64,000 nt of DNA from Nitrospira sp. (GTDB lineage: Bacteria; Nitrospirota; Nitrospiria; Nitrospirales; Nitrospiraceae). Positions 46,943 to 55,734 of this stretch are shown one piece after another; position 1 is the stretch's first letter; each line of letters starts with the position of its first letter. Location of the stretch: assembly GCA_024998595.1 (NCBI GenBank), contig JACOEK010000001.1, positions 558,001-622,000 of the forward strand, in the 5' to 3' direction. A program made the position numbers and the translations under genes. Below the pieces are notes generated by a model. That model was not told the origin of the DNA, did not search any database, and saw nothing but the letters and a program-made list of their open reading frames with translations.

Positions 46943-49048
46943 TTAGAACCGGTATTTCAGTTTGACCCAGAATGTCCGGCCATCCTGGTCGATCACGTCC
47001 TGCACGTGCTCCCCAGAACCCGGATAGCCATACTTCTGGTTCATGAGGTTGTTGATATGGCCGGAGAGTTCCCAGCCTTTGACGATCCGCTGGCTGAACA
47101 GCGAGACGTTTAGAATATAAAAAGGGCTGGCGCTGTTTCCGGCGAGCGTCAGGCGCGAACTGGTGTATCGTCCTTCAAATCCGGCGAAGAGTTTGTCCGT
47201 GATCACCGGAAGGATCACATTGGCCTTCGCCAGATGTTGTGGGGAGTTCGTCAGTCTCCGGTCGCCGTCCTCGTTTTCTGTATGCTGCAGAGCATAGCTC
47301 AGGCGTCCTTCCATGCCTGATGGCCATTTGCCTTCGAGCGCGAGTTCCACGCCGCGGGCGTGGATGTTGTCGACATTGCTGTAGAACAGCTTTCCGTCCG
47401 TCGGATCCGTGGTTTGGCTGATCAACCCGGAGATGTTGTATCTGTACAGACTGCCGAGGGCACGGAGGTGGTCTCCCAGGTACTGCTCCACGACGAGTTC
47501 GTAGGTTTTGATCCGCTCGGGCCTGATGTCTGGATTGGCCTTGAAGGTGGATCCTGTCACATAAAACTGCTCGTAGGGATTGGGTGCTCGGAAGGCCTGC
47601 CCGTACAAGAGTTTCACCGTAGTCTTATCCCAGGTTGAAATGAGCCCTGCCCGAGGATTGGTCGTGCCGCCAAACGTACTGTACTGATCGTGACGGAGAC
47701 CGGCGGTCAGAACGAGATGATCGGTGATCGCCCATTCATCCTGCAGATAGGCGGCGACAAAGCTCGAGGTCCGTTTGTCGTCGAGATAGGTGCTTGGAGG
47801 GGCAATGTCGGCGTTGCTTTGATTGAGTCGAAATTGATCTCGATACTCCGCGCCGACGGTGACTTTGTGATGGTCGAACAACCGTTTGGTGATCGTCAGT
47901 TCTGCGCCCCACCAGTCGGCCTCGGTCGAGTCTTTATTGATGGTAAACGGCGGCGTGCCGGTTCCGGCGTAGTCGTAGGGAAGGTGCGCGCGATAGTAGT
48001 ACCGGTCGTAGTAGACCCGGGCCTTCACATTGAGTTGGTTGACGAATTCGTGCTGATAGACGAGATCGAGATAGGTCCGTTCGTCGATGGTATTCTGTCG
48101 ATTGTCGTTGAAGACGGTGCCGAAGGAGGCGGTGGGCACGTTCTTTTTGCGCCACTGGTGGCCGCCCAAGAGGGTGAAGTCCCCGTAAGAGAGTTTGCCG
48201 GTGTAATAGTAGAGATTGTCGCGATCCGCATCCTTCGCAATACCATTATTGATGGAAGAAAAAGCCGGATAGGATAAGTCGCGATGCCCTTCGCTATCCG
48301 AGAAGGAGCCGGAGAGGAGCATCTCCAGACCATTTGAGAACTTGTTGCCGTAACTGAGGCGGCTTCGGTACGTATTGAAGCTGCTGGCTTCTCCCGAGAC
48401 CTCCGCGCCCTTGAGGTCGCGCCCCCGTTTCGTAATCACATTCACCACGCCAAAGAACGCATTGGTGCCATACAACGAGGACCCGGGGCCTTTGATGATT
48501 TCCACTCGATCGATCAAATCGACGTCGATCGGCATTTCGGTGCCGCTTCCGCCCTGATCGTAGACGGCATCGTTTAATCGATGGTTGTCGATCAGCAACA
48601 GGACGCGGGAGGTGTAGTCGCCAGGCCGGTTGAAGCCTCGAATCCCCAGGTAGCCATAGTTCCGGTCATTGCTGGTAAACAAGCCCGGCACGCTGTCGAG
48701 TATCTGCGCAAAGTTCCTGTAGCCGTATTTCTTGATTTGGTCTGCCGTGATGATGATGACCGCTGCCGGCGCTTCATGTACCTTCTGATCGTACTTTGCC
48801 GCGCCATACACCGAGGGAATGTCCTCGAAGAGCGTGCTTTCCTTCCCAGTCGTCTGTTGGCCCGCGGACGTGGCTGGAGGAGACAGGTCCGGGAGATCCA
48901 ACGAGACGTCCGTTTGCACAGAAGGCGCATCGTCTGCGAGTGTCGTCGCATGCGAAGGGTGTGTGAGAAGCGCCAGGATCGTGACGGCCAACAAGCCACT
49001 GGCGGTTGAGGGCAGTATCCTCTTGCAGGGTCTGAACAGGCAGCGCAT
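46943..49048 (-). CDS. TonB-dependent outer-membrane receptor
   Basis: About 701 residues from ATG 49048, which has GGAG six bases upstream; ATG 49060 is the alternative. A signal peptide (GLLAVTILALLTHPSHA) is followed by a plug domain with VYGAAKYDQKVHEAPAA, the plug's NYGYLGIRGFNRPG and GPGSSLYGTNAFFGVVNVITKRG, and then a 22-strand barrel ending FWVKLKYRF. The substrate is not readable (siderophore, cobamide, sugar or peptide are all possible). Its operon position before a binding protein and kinase suggests a signal-linked uptake route. Confidence 0.93.
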   Translation of the reverse strand: MRCLFRPCKRILPSTASGLLAVTILALLTHPSHATTLADDAPSVQTDVSLDLPDLSPPATSAGQQTTGKESTLFEDIPSVYGAAKYDQKVHEAPAAVIIITADQIKKYGYRNFAQILDSVPGLFTSNDRNYGYLGIRGFNRPGDYTSRVLLLIDNHRLNDAVYDQGGSGTEMPIDVDLIDRVEIIKGPGSSLYGTNAFFGVVNVITKRGRDLKGAEVSGEASSFNTYRSRLSYGNKFSNGLEMLLSGSFSDSEGHRDLSYPAFSSINNGIAKDADRDNLYYYTGKLSYGDFTLLGGHQWRKKNVPTASFGTVFNDNRQNTIDERTYLDLVYQHEFVNQLNVKARVYYDRYYYRAHLPYDYAGTGTPPFTINKDSTEADWWGAELTITKRLFDHHKVTVGAEYRDQFRLNQSNADIAPPSTYLDDKRTSSFVAAYLQDEWAITDHLVLTAGLRHDQYSTFGGTTNPRAGLISTWDKTTVKLLYGQAFRAPNPYEQFYVTGSTFKANPDIRPERIKTYELVVEQYLGDHLRALGSLYRYNISGLISQTTDPTDGKLFYSNVDNIHARGVELALEGKWPSGMEGRLSYALQHTENEDGDRRLTNSPQHLAKANVILPVITDKLFAGFEGRYTSSRLTLAGNSASPFYILNVSLFSQRIVKGWELSGHINNLMNQKYGYPGSGEHVQDVIDQDGRTFWVKLKYRF

Positions 49049-49192
49049 ATGCGACTCCATGGAGTAAGACTTATCCCTCCGTTATCGGCCGAAGACTTAC
49101 GTAACTTGACGAATCTGCAAGCGGGATGGTCGAAAGTGGAGGCTGTGACGCGTATGTGCGGGGGTCGAAAGGGCGAGGAATTTGGCGTGCGG

Positions 49193-52123
49193 TCAGGTCG
49201 TGGTATGACTTCGAAGTTCGGCGGCAATCGTGGTGCAGGCCGTGTGATGCGCATCGGTGAGCTCAACCAACAGGCGTGCGGCATCGTCGAGGTGTGCGAG
49301 GTGCCCTAGGTGTTCCAGCTCTTTGCAGTGAGCTGCCGTGGCCAAGAAACCGAGTTGCGCGCTGCTGGACTTCAATCGATGCGCGGCTTTGGCGAGGGAT
49401 CCAGAGTCTTGGGCTTCCACTGCGGCGCGAATCTCCTCCACCAGCATGCGGGAGTCGTTCAGATATGTCGTGAGCACCTTCGCAAGAAAATCGGGGCGTC
49501 CCGGGCGTTGAAGCGATTGAATGGCTTTCCATGCGGTCTTGTCGATTGCCGCTTCTGCGACTGCACGATCTTCCTCCTGCGTCGATTTGCGGGCTGGAGT
49601 TGGTGAAGGGGTGGTTGAAGCGTTGTCCGCCTGGGCCGGTGCCAACCAATGCGTGAGGATTGCGCTGAGTTGTGCGACCGTAAACGGCTTGGCCAAATAG
49701 TCGTCCATACCGGCCGCCAGACAGCGGGTGCGATCGCCCTCCATTGCATTTGCGGTGAGCGCGATGACGGGTGTGCGGTGACGATCTTTCGACTGATTCT
49801 CCCATTGGCGAATAGCGGCGGTCGCGGTGAAGCCGTCCATTTCCGGCATTTGGCAATCCATCAGGATGAGATCGAACCGTTCCCGTGCGACCGCCTCAAG
49901 GGCGAGACGTCCGTTTTCGACGGCGTGCACGGAGTGCCCCAGGATGTCCAGCATTCCCGTAGCCACCTCCCGGTTGACTGGTGTGTCTTCGACCAGAAGG
50001 AGACGGGCGGAGTGGGATGCTGTCGTCGCGGGGGATGAGGCAACGGAGTCTGGACGGCGAACAGGGGGGCGATGTCCTGTCCGGAGCAGGCCGAGGACGG
50101 CTTGTTGCAGTAGTGATTTTCGAACGGGTTTGGTGACCCATCCATCCACGGCGGGGACGCCGGGCGCTCCTGCGTCATACCCGACCGAGGTGAGCATCAG
50201 CAGGGGCAGCGTGGCTAATTGTGGATCAGCCCGGATCGCCTGCGCCAGTTGCATCCCGTCCATGTCGGGCATCTGGAAATCCAGAATGGCCAACTCGAAC
50301 GGTCGGTCCGCGGCGGCGGCGCGAAGCTGCGCCAGCGCATCGCCCGCAGAGGCGGCGAGTGCAGGGATTGCTCCCCAGGAACGGAGATGATCGTCCAGAA
50401 TCTCACGATTGGCCGCCGTGTCATCGACGACCAGAATTCGTCGTTGGAGCAGCGCATGCTCTGGATGCTGGTCCTGGGCGGTTAGCGGTTGTCGCTCGAA
50501 GACGGCGGTGAACCAAAACGTGGACCCCTGGCCCACCTGGCTCTCCACGCCGATCTGTCCCTGCATGAGGGCGACAAGTTCCTTGACGATGGTGAGTCCG
50601 AGGCCTGTGCCCCCGAAGCGGCGGGTAGTCGTTCCGTCGGCTTGTGAAAAGGCCTCGAAGATGCGTTGGTGGGCCTCAGCTGGAATGCCGACGCCGGAAT
50701 CTTTCACCGCGAATCGCAGGGTAACGGTGTTGTCGGTCTCGTTCACCAAGTCGATGCGCACGTTGATTTCCCCGGCGGTCGTGAATTTCAGCGCATTACT
50801 GATGAGGTTCAACAGCGCCTGCCGGAGCCGGATCGGGTCGCCGCGGAGGCCGCGTGGAATCGAACTCGGCATGTGGCAGGTGAGTTCAAGGCCTTTCCGT
50901 TGAGCCGGAGTGGCAAAGAGTTCCACGGCGTTATCCACCGTGTCCTGAAGATCAAAGTCCAGTTGTTCCAGTTGGAGTTTGCCGGCTTCGATTTTGGAGA
51001 AGTCGAGGATGTCATTGATGATCGCGAGGAGCGACTCGCCGGATTGTTGAATGGTGCGCGTGAGGTGGCGTTGCCGGGTATCGAGGGCGGTTGTGAGTAA
51101 AAGCTCGGTCATGCCGAGGACGCCGTTCATCGGAGTCCGGATTTCATGGCTCATGTTGGCGAGAAATTGCGACTTGGTGCGGCTGGCGGCTTCCGCAGCT
51201 TCTTTTGCCAGCAACAATTCCTGAGCGGTGCGTTTCAGCGGGGAGATATCGGAGGCGACGGCGAGGTAGCCCGTGATATTGCCGTCGGCGTCCCGCAGTG
51301 CCGTGACATTCAGAAGGACCGTTCTCCTTGTGCGGTCTTTCCGAATGTAGGTCCACTCATACTCATTGGGCAGATTGCGCCGGCATTTTTCGACGAAGAC
51401 GTCAAATCCCGGCTCGATGGTGTTGCCCAATTCCTGGGAGAGTTGTTGGGCTCGCGCCACGACTTCCGCGGGATCGTGAAAGATGCCCGGGTGCTGCCGG
51501 CCGATCAATTCGTCGGCTTTATAACCCAGAAGGGTTTCCGCCGCCGGATTGAACAGTTGGATGATGCCGTCAGGGCGACAGGAAATGATCGCGTAGCCCG
51601 CATTGTCCAATATAGCCCGTTGAAACGTCGCATAGGCGCGGAGTTCGGTTTCGGCTCGACGTTGCTCGGTGATGTCGCGAACGGTTGCCTGCAATCCCTC
51701 AACGCCTTGGAGAGTGATGCGAGTCAATTGGACGGTGGCCAAAAAGTTCGGTCCGCCGACTCGTTTGTGCATCCATTCGAACAGGTGAAAGCCTTCCCGC
51801 ATGGCGGCCTCGATGGCCTTGGGCGCCTTGACCATGGACAGTTCCCCGTCCGGCTGATACTCGGGTGACACATCTCCAGGGCCGAGGGACGTGAAGTGCG
51901 CCTCGTCCCGTGCGCCGAACAGTTCGACCGTGGCCGGGTTGCAGGCGATAAAATTCCAATTGGGCGGATACAAAATCATGATCGCGTCTCGCGAGGATTC
52001 GAAGAGGCGCCGGTATTTCTCTTCGCTCTCACGCAGGCTCGACTCGTACCGATGTCGCACCATGACCGGTTCGCTTTCGGCGCGGGCCTGAGCAGGTTCG
52101 CTCTGTTCGCTCGGTTCTTTCAT
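49193..52123 (-). CDS. PAS-PAS hybrid histidine kinase with two receivers and HPt
   Basis: 976 residues, soluble. Two PAS domains (about 33-150 and 165-300) with PAC ends, HisKA with His326 in [14 protein letters not shown], HATPase_c, receiver 1 (Asp in LAILDFQMPDMDG), receiver 2 (Asp in [11 protein letters not shown]) and HPt (His in [13 protein letters not shown]). From the HisKA on it parallels the HAMP kinase at 43055. It begins 4 bases inside the preceding frame (ATGA) and lies 145 bases before the TonB receptor. It may share the same relay as the downstream kinase. Confidence 0.93.
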   Translation of the reverse strand: MKEPSEQSEPAQARAESEPVMVRHRYESSLRESEEKYRRLFESSRDAIMILYPPNWNFIACNPATVELFGARDEAHFTSLGPGDVSPEYQPDGELSMVKAPKAIEAAMREGFHLFEWMHKRVGGPNFLATVQLTRITLQGVEGLQATVRDITEQRRAETELRAYATFQRAILDNAGYAIISCRPDGIIQLFNPAAETLLGYKADELIGRQHPGIFHDPAEVVARAQQLSQELGNTIEPGFDVFVEKCRRNLPNEYEWTYIRKDRTRRTVLLNVTALRDADGNITGYLAVASDISPLKRTAQELLLAKEAAEAASRTKSQFLANMSHEIRTPMNGVLGMTELLLTTALDTRQRHLTRTIQQSGESLLAIINDILDFSKIEAGKLQLEQLDFDLQDTVDNAVELFATPAQRKGLELTCHMPSSIPRGLRGDPIRLRQALLNLISNALKFTTAGEINVRIDLVNETDNTVTLRFAVKDSGVGIPAEAHQRIFEAFSQADGTTTRRFGGTGLGLTIVKELVALMQGQIGVESQVGQGSTFWFTAVFERQPLTAQDQHPEHALLQRRILVVDDTAANREILDDHLRSWGAIPALAASAGDALAQLRAAAADRPFELAILDFQMPDMDGMQLAQAIRADPQLATLPLLMLTSVGYDAGAPGVPAVDGWVTKPVRKSLLQQAVLGLLRTGHRPPVRRPDSVASSPATTASHSARLLLVEDTPVNREVATGMLDILGHSVHAVENGRLALEAVARERFDLILMDCQMPEMDGFTATAAIRQWENQSKDRHRTPVIALTANAMEGDRTRCLAAGMDDYLAKPFTVAQLSAILTHWLAPAQADNASTTPSPTPARKSTQEEDRAVAEAAIDKTAWKAIQSLQRPGRPDFLAKVLTTYLNDSRMLVEEIRAAVEAQDSGSLAKAAHRLKSSSAQLGFLATAAHCKELEHLGHLAHLDDAARLLVELTDAHHTACTTIAAELRSHTTT

Positions 52124-52611
52124 GCGGAAAGCTCGTCCGTTTTGCCGAAATGTCCGGCAGTCTCGTCGTTCGCATACGGGCCAGCGAGACGGTGTCCCCC
52201 GAGTTGTGCCAGGGAAGATTTCAACGTATGCGAGATGGTCTTGATGGCTTGGACGCCGCCGCCGATTATATGTTTCTCGAGCTGGGGCAGCTGAGTCTGG
52301 GCGGTGGGCTGAATCTGTTGTTTAATGGTGTGAGTGTTTAGGGCATTGCCTCGGAGCCGGCACTCGGTGCAGTTGGCCAAATTGTCTACATTCAGATTGC
52401 CAAAACTCTTCTTCCCCGTCGTGCTACCATCTTCGGTGCTAGGGAGCTGATAGTCATTTTCCAGGGAACGTTCTCCGCAGGGATTCAGCCGAGGAGGGGC
52501 CGTATCGCAGGCGGCGCAAACGAGCGCGTGCTTGCTTGTGAAGGCAGGAATAGCCTCTGCGACTGGAGTGGAGACCGCATAAATTCCGGACATGATGGCG
52601 AGTACCGTCAT
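52120..52611 (-). CDS. Decayed cytochrome-like leader fused to an HPt-like segment (probable remnant)
   Basis: About 163 residues from ATG 52611 (frame open to 52725). The N-terminus has an exported leader and IPAFTSKHALVCAAC...APPRLNPCGE...NDYQLP, a match in layout to Nitrospira-type secreted cytochromes that begin IPAFARK...CxxCH...PKLNxFGE; here the haem His is Asp (CAACD). The rest of that family's body is missing. The C-terminus reads AIKTISHTLKSSLAQLGG, like the HPt core [11 protein letters not shown] found in the kinases nearby, but stops short of a full domain. It overlaps the kinase start by 4 bases. Expression is unknown; it looks like two gene remnants joined. Confidence 0.45.
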   Translation of the reverse strand: MTVLAIMSGIYAVSTPVAEAIPAFTSKHALVCAACDTAPPRLNPCGERSLENDYQLPSTEDGSTTGKKSFGNLNVDNLANCTECRLRGNALNTHTIKQQIQPTAQTQLPQLEKHIIGGGVQAIKTISHTLKSSLAQLGGHRLAGPYANDETAGHFGKTDELSA

Positions 52612-52903
52612 TGCAATTCGGACAACAATCGCCGTTCCCCTCGACTGTCTGGCCAATACTGCATCCTTGTCCTGTCGGAGCCTATCCGCGTGACAACGCG
52701 GACGTCTCCCGTGCCTGGTGGGCATGCACGTCGACAGTCTGATGTCGGTGGATTCGGCTGAGGACTTTAGGCTCGGCGTGAGTTCCGTCGCTTGTTTGAA
52801 GTGACGCTGGGCCGGTTAGGGATGGGGTTTTGAAAAAGAGGTGCGGAGTAAACCAGCTTTATGCAATTGGCTCGCTCATTGGGCTAGAGGGTGGGCGAGC
52901 AAT

Positions 52904-53332
52904 TTACTCTGGATATCTGGCTTCGATTACGCTACGAAGTCCGCCACGGGCAGCGAATTCCCCCGTGACCCGTGCCCAGATCGGACGGCAGGATGCGACG
53001 ATGTCGCGAAGAATACGGTTGACGGCATTTTCGTAGAAAATGCCGACATTTCGATAGGCGTGGATATACATTTTCAGCGCTTTGAGCTCCAGGCAGGCTT
53101 TATCCGGCTTGTAATGGAGGGTGATGGTGCCAAAGTCAGGGAGGTTGGTTTTGGGGCAGATGGCCGTATACTCGGGAATCTCGATCGTAATTTCATATCC
53201 TTTGTACTGGTTTGGAAAGGTTTCAATGTCGGGTAAAGGAGTGGAAATCCCGCTCCGGGCATGCCGTTCGTTGTAGCCCAGCTTCGTGGTGGTGCTCTTA
53301 CCTGTTAGTTTCTTGCCGCCCTTTCCCTTCAC
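52904..53332 (-). CDS. queF: NADPH-dependent 7-cyano-7-deazaguanine reductase
   Basis: About 142 residues from GTG 53332 (AGAGG just upstream); TTG 53359 is the other option. Reduces preQ0 to preQ1 in queuosine synthesis. The catalytic Cys is in TAICPKTNLPDFG, with the substrate Glu in the VGIFYENAVNRIL helix, and the YkvM-type short form is full length. It lies 27 bases after the Cys-rich domain gene, so the two share a transcript. Confidence 0.92.
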   Translation of the reverse strand: MKGKGGKKLTGKSTTTKLGYNERHARSGISTPLPDIETFPNQYKGYEITIEIPEYTAICPKTNLPDFGTITLHYKPDKACLELKALKMYIHAYRNVGIFYENAVNRILRDIVASCRPIWARVTGEFAARGGLRSVIEARYPE

Positions 53333-53359
53333 ACCATCACCTCTTGAGTCCCCGCGCAA

Positions 53360-53608
53360 TTAGACTTGTTTCATCCATTCCAACTGGCCCAGCTCATTGA
53401 GCTTGTTGTACAGTGTGACCCATGGACAGGTCATATCCGGATAGACTTCACAAAACCCGCCCTTTCGGACCCCTCCACACGGGCCATGGCTCATGAATTT
53501 CGGGCATTCGGCTTTGAGCGACCCATCGGGGATCGGGGGGCGCTTGTGCACTCCTCCGACACATTGGTCGCCCTGTTCTTCTCCTGGCACAAGGACTCGT
53601 ATTGCCAT
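53360..53608 (-). CDS. Stand-alone Cys-rich domain resembling the C-terminus of methylenetetrahydrofolate reductase
   Basis: 82 residues. The conserved core is AECPKFMSHGPCGGVRKGGFCEV...CPWVTLYNKL, as in the C-terminal domain attached to MetF/MetV-type proteins of anaerobes. Cys16, 35, 44, 53 and 61 could bind a metal or Fe-S centre. Here it is an independent gene, with its own ATG at 53608. It precedes queF and is divergent from the oxidoreductase operon. A partner role for the MetF encoded at 39949 is possible, as is an unrelated electron-transfer role. Confidence 0.75.
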   Translation of the reverse strand: MAIRVLVPGEEQGDQCVGGVHKRPPIPDGSLKAECPKFMSHGPCGGVRKGGFCEVYPDMTCPWVTLYNKLNELGQLEWMKQV

Positions 53609-53641
53609 AGGCGTTATAAAACCTATCGTGTTAAGCGATAA

Positions 53642-53670
53642 TTTTTACGCGCTTCTCAGGTGAACTGCAA
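53642..53670 (-). promoter_or_regulatory. Possible promoter of the Cys-rich domain gene and queF
   Basis: On the minus strand, TTGCAG (53665-53670) and TAAAAA (53642-53647), spacer 17, about 35 bases before the ATG at 53608. Confidence 0.4.
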
Positions 53671-53739
53671 CAGAATTGAACCTTATTTCGAGTTGTTCTT
53701 ACGTCAAAAACTTTGCGTTCAAGCGGATTTAGGGCCAAG

Positions 53740-53767
53740 GGCCTAGCAGAGCGGCCTCCACTAGGCC
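53740..53767. other. Inverted repeat in the divergent region
   Basis: GGCCTAG (53740-53746) and CTAGGCC (53761-53767) form a 7-bp dyad with a 14-base loop. Together with the two promoters this is what the 465-base gap 53609-54073 holds; the stretch is richer in A+T than the flanking genes. An open frame at 53713-53928 there has no ribosome-binding site and is not called. Confidence 0.3.
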
Positions 53768-53878
53768 TTCTTTCGTTCGGCGTGGGCCTTCTGCAAAGTT
53801 GCAATGCTTTTGTGGACTCTATAAACTTGCCATTACCTTGGAATGACAGGTTCTTCCTAATTTGTAGTGCCGATTTTA

Positions 53879-53908
53879 TTGACAGATTTTTTTGTGCTTT
53901 GCTACACT
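53879..53908 (+). promoter_or_regulatory. Sigma70-type promoter of the oxidoreductase operon
   Basis: TTGACA (53879-53884) and TACACT (53903-53908) with an 18-base spacer in AT-rich sequence, about 165 bases before the first gene. The leader contains a hairpin at 54009-54044. Confidence 0.6.
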
Positions 53909-54008
53909 CGGCGGCATTAGACAGTTAGGTCGTAAGTCGACATTCCTTTCCGTTTCAGGAACACAGTCCAGTACTTAGTTCGAACAACGTCGATATAATC
54001 CGCACTTG

Positions 54009-54044
54009 GCTTTCTTTCTGTCAGGCTGAAGGACGGAAGAAAGC
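54009..54044 (+). promoter_or_regulatory. Leader hairpin before the oxidoreductase operon
   Basis: GCTTTCTTTC (54009-54018) pairs with GGAAGAAAGC (54035-54044), 10 bp with one G-T pair, in the long 5' leader and 30 bases before the first ATG. It might affect translation or mRNA stability. Confidence 0.35.
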
Positions 54045-54073
54045 ACCAGAGCATAAAAGGGGAGGGAATCCTT

Positions 54074-54973
54074 ATGAGTCTTGATTACGTCAAGTTCTCC
54101 AGCGGCTTTGAAAAGTTTATGCCGAAAGAATATCGGGACATGGTCGAGCATGGTCCCTTTGGAAAAAAAGTCTCTGTTTCGCAGATGGGATCCTTCAAGG
54201 AAGTGCTGGAAGAGCACCCAATGTGTGCCGGATGTGCTATGACCCTCTTCATCCGCCTTGCCATGATTGCATTTCCAAATCCTGAAGATACCATCACTGT
54301 TGGAACAGCCGGCTGTGGACGTTTGGCGATATCACAAGCTGCCATTCCCTTCGTGTACGGCAACTATGGTGACCAAAATGGTGTAGCCAGCGGGTTGTCC
54401 CGCGGATTGCGGCTTCGCTTTGGTGATAAGCCGAAGGATGTGGTCGTGATGGCCGGTGACGGCGGTACGGCTGATATCGGATTCCAGCAGGTGCTTCACT
54501 CTTGGTTCCGGAAAGAACGCTTTACTACGATTATGTTGGACAACGAAGTCTACGGGAATACCGGTGGGCAGGAAAGCGGAATGACGAATCGCGGTGCCGT
54601 CCTTAAGATGGCTCCATTGGGGAAAAAGTTTGAGAAAATGGACATGTTGCAGATGGCGAAGGTGGCCGGCTGTGCGTATGTCGCAACGGTCGTTCCGAAT
54701 AATCCGCGTCGTGTTGAAAGCGTGATTAAGAAGGCTGTGCTGATTGCCAGAGAGGTTGGATCGACGTATATCCAGGCCTATACTTCCTGCAACATTGAGT
54801 ATGCCATTCCCACCGACAAGGTCATGGAAGACGCCAAAAACGTTGAAAACGATCGCTATCAGTTCTCCGAATACATTACCGATGAAGCAAAGCAATTTCT
54901 CACGGAGCGCTATGGGTATAAGGAGTTCCTCCCGAAGCCCGCTGCTCCCGCGCCTGGTCTCCCGAAGGCCTGA
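54074..54973 (+). CDS. porB: 2-oxoacid:ferredoxin oxidoreductase, beta subunit (TPP-binding)
   Basis: 299 residues. Binds thiamine diphosphate: MAGDGGTADIGFQQ followed by DNEVYGNTGGQ. The CAGCAM start and TAGCGR supply Cys that may ligate a 4Fe-4S cluster. The GDGGTADIG form is typical of pyruvate-type beta subunits, while 2-oxoglutarate-type ones usually read GDGDALSIG; so pyruvate synthase (acetyl-CoA + CO2 + reduced ferredoxin to pyruvate) is my preferred reading. First of five genes in the operon. Confidence 0.88.
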   Translation: MSLDYVKFSSGFEKFMPKEYRDMVEHGPFGKKVSVSQMGSFKEVLEEHPMCAGCAMTLFIRLAMIAFPNPEDTITVGTAGCGRLAISQAAIPFVYGNYGDQNGVASGLSRGLRLRFGDKPKDVVVMAGDGGTADIGFQQVLHSWFRKERFTTIMLDNEVYGNTGGQESGMTNRGAVLKMAPLGKKFEKMDMLQMAKVAGCAYVATVVPNNPRRVESVIKKAVLIAREVGSTYIQAYTSCNIEYAIPTDKVMEDAKNVENDRYQFSEYITDEAKQFLTERYGYKEFLPKPAAPAPGLPKA

Positions 54974-54996
54974 GCAACGTTTAAGGAGGATTCAGT

Positions 54997-55710
54997 ATGG
55001 CGACACGGTTCAATATTCGTATGGCAGGTGTGGGTGGCCAGGGCGTTGTGACCGGCTCGCACATTCTGAGCACGGCGGTTATTCATGCTGGCGGGGAAAG
55101 TACGATCGTACCGTTTTATGGATCGGAAAAGCGCATGGCGCCGGTTGAAAGCTACGTCAGGGTCTCAGACGAGCCTATTTACGAAATCGGCGAAATCACT
55201 TTCCCTCACATCATTATCATTTTTCACCCTCAAGTAATCACGCACGGCAAGTCGTATACGATGCCGTTCTATTTCGGCTTAAAGGAAAATGGCATCGCGT
55301 TAATCAATAATGACGGCCCGATGAAATTGCACCGGGATCAGGCTCGGGAGCTTGAAGAGCGTCATGCAAAGCTGTACTACTTCCCTGCTACCAAGCTTTC
55401 GCTCGAAGTTGCGGGAATGGATCTCGCCACGAATATGGCGTTGATGGGATGTATTGGAGCTATTACTGGACTCACGTCAGTAGAGGCACTAGAGCAGTCC
55501 GTCAAGGATCGATTCCTCGGAAAGGGCTTTGTCGTATCCGGCGGAACCGCCGCTCTGGATAGTGTCGTCGAGCGGAAATTTAAGAAAAAGCAAGAATTGA
55601 TTGAGAAAAATGTGGCTGTCATTCGAGCTGGCTGGAATTATGCTGTTGACCATGGATGGGCCGCGCCATCCGTGAAACGTTCGGAAGCAACGGAGAGCGT
55701 CACAGCGTAA
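54997..55710 (+). CDS. porG: 2-oxoacid:ferredoxin oxidoreductase, gamma subunit
   Basis: 237 residues. The signature MAGVGGQGVVTGSHIL and FYGSEKRMAPVESYVR are those of gamma subunits, which form a structural part of the CoA/TPP core. It follows porB after 23 bases with a good ribosome-binding site (AAGGAGG). Confidence 0.88.
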   Translation: MATRFNIRMAGVGGQGVVTGSHILSTAVIHAGGESTIVPFYGSEKRMAPVESYVRVSDEPIYEIGEITFPHIIIIFHPQVITHGKSYTMPFYFGLKENGIALINNDGPMKLHRDQARELEERHAKLYYFPATKLSLEVAGMDLATNMALMGCIGAITGLTSVEALEQSVKDRFLGKGFVVSGGTAALDSVVERKFKKKQELIEKNVAVIRAGWNYAVDHGWAAPSVKRSEATESVTA

Positions 55711-55734
55711 TCCGGTTCACGACAAGGAGTTCTC

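Noticed and set aside
49049-49192. Cobalamin or TPP riboswitch before the TonB receptor
   Set aside because: The 144-base leader lacks a B12-box or thi-box-like sequence.
34000-52200. Prophage, integrative element or insertion sequence carrying the signalling genes
   Set aside because: No integrase, transposase, att-like direct repeats or terminal inverted repeats were seen.
53713-53928. Open frame of 71 codons before the oxidoreductase operon
   Set aside because: No ribosome-binding site; it contains the operon promoter; treated as leader/intergenic sequence.
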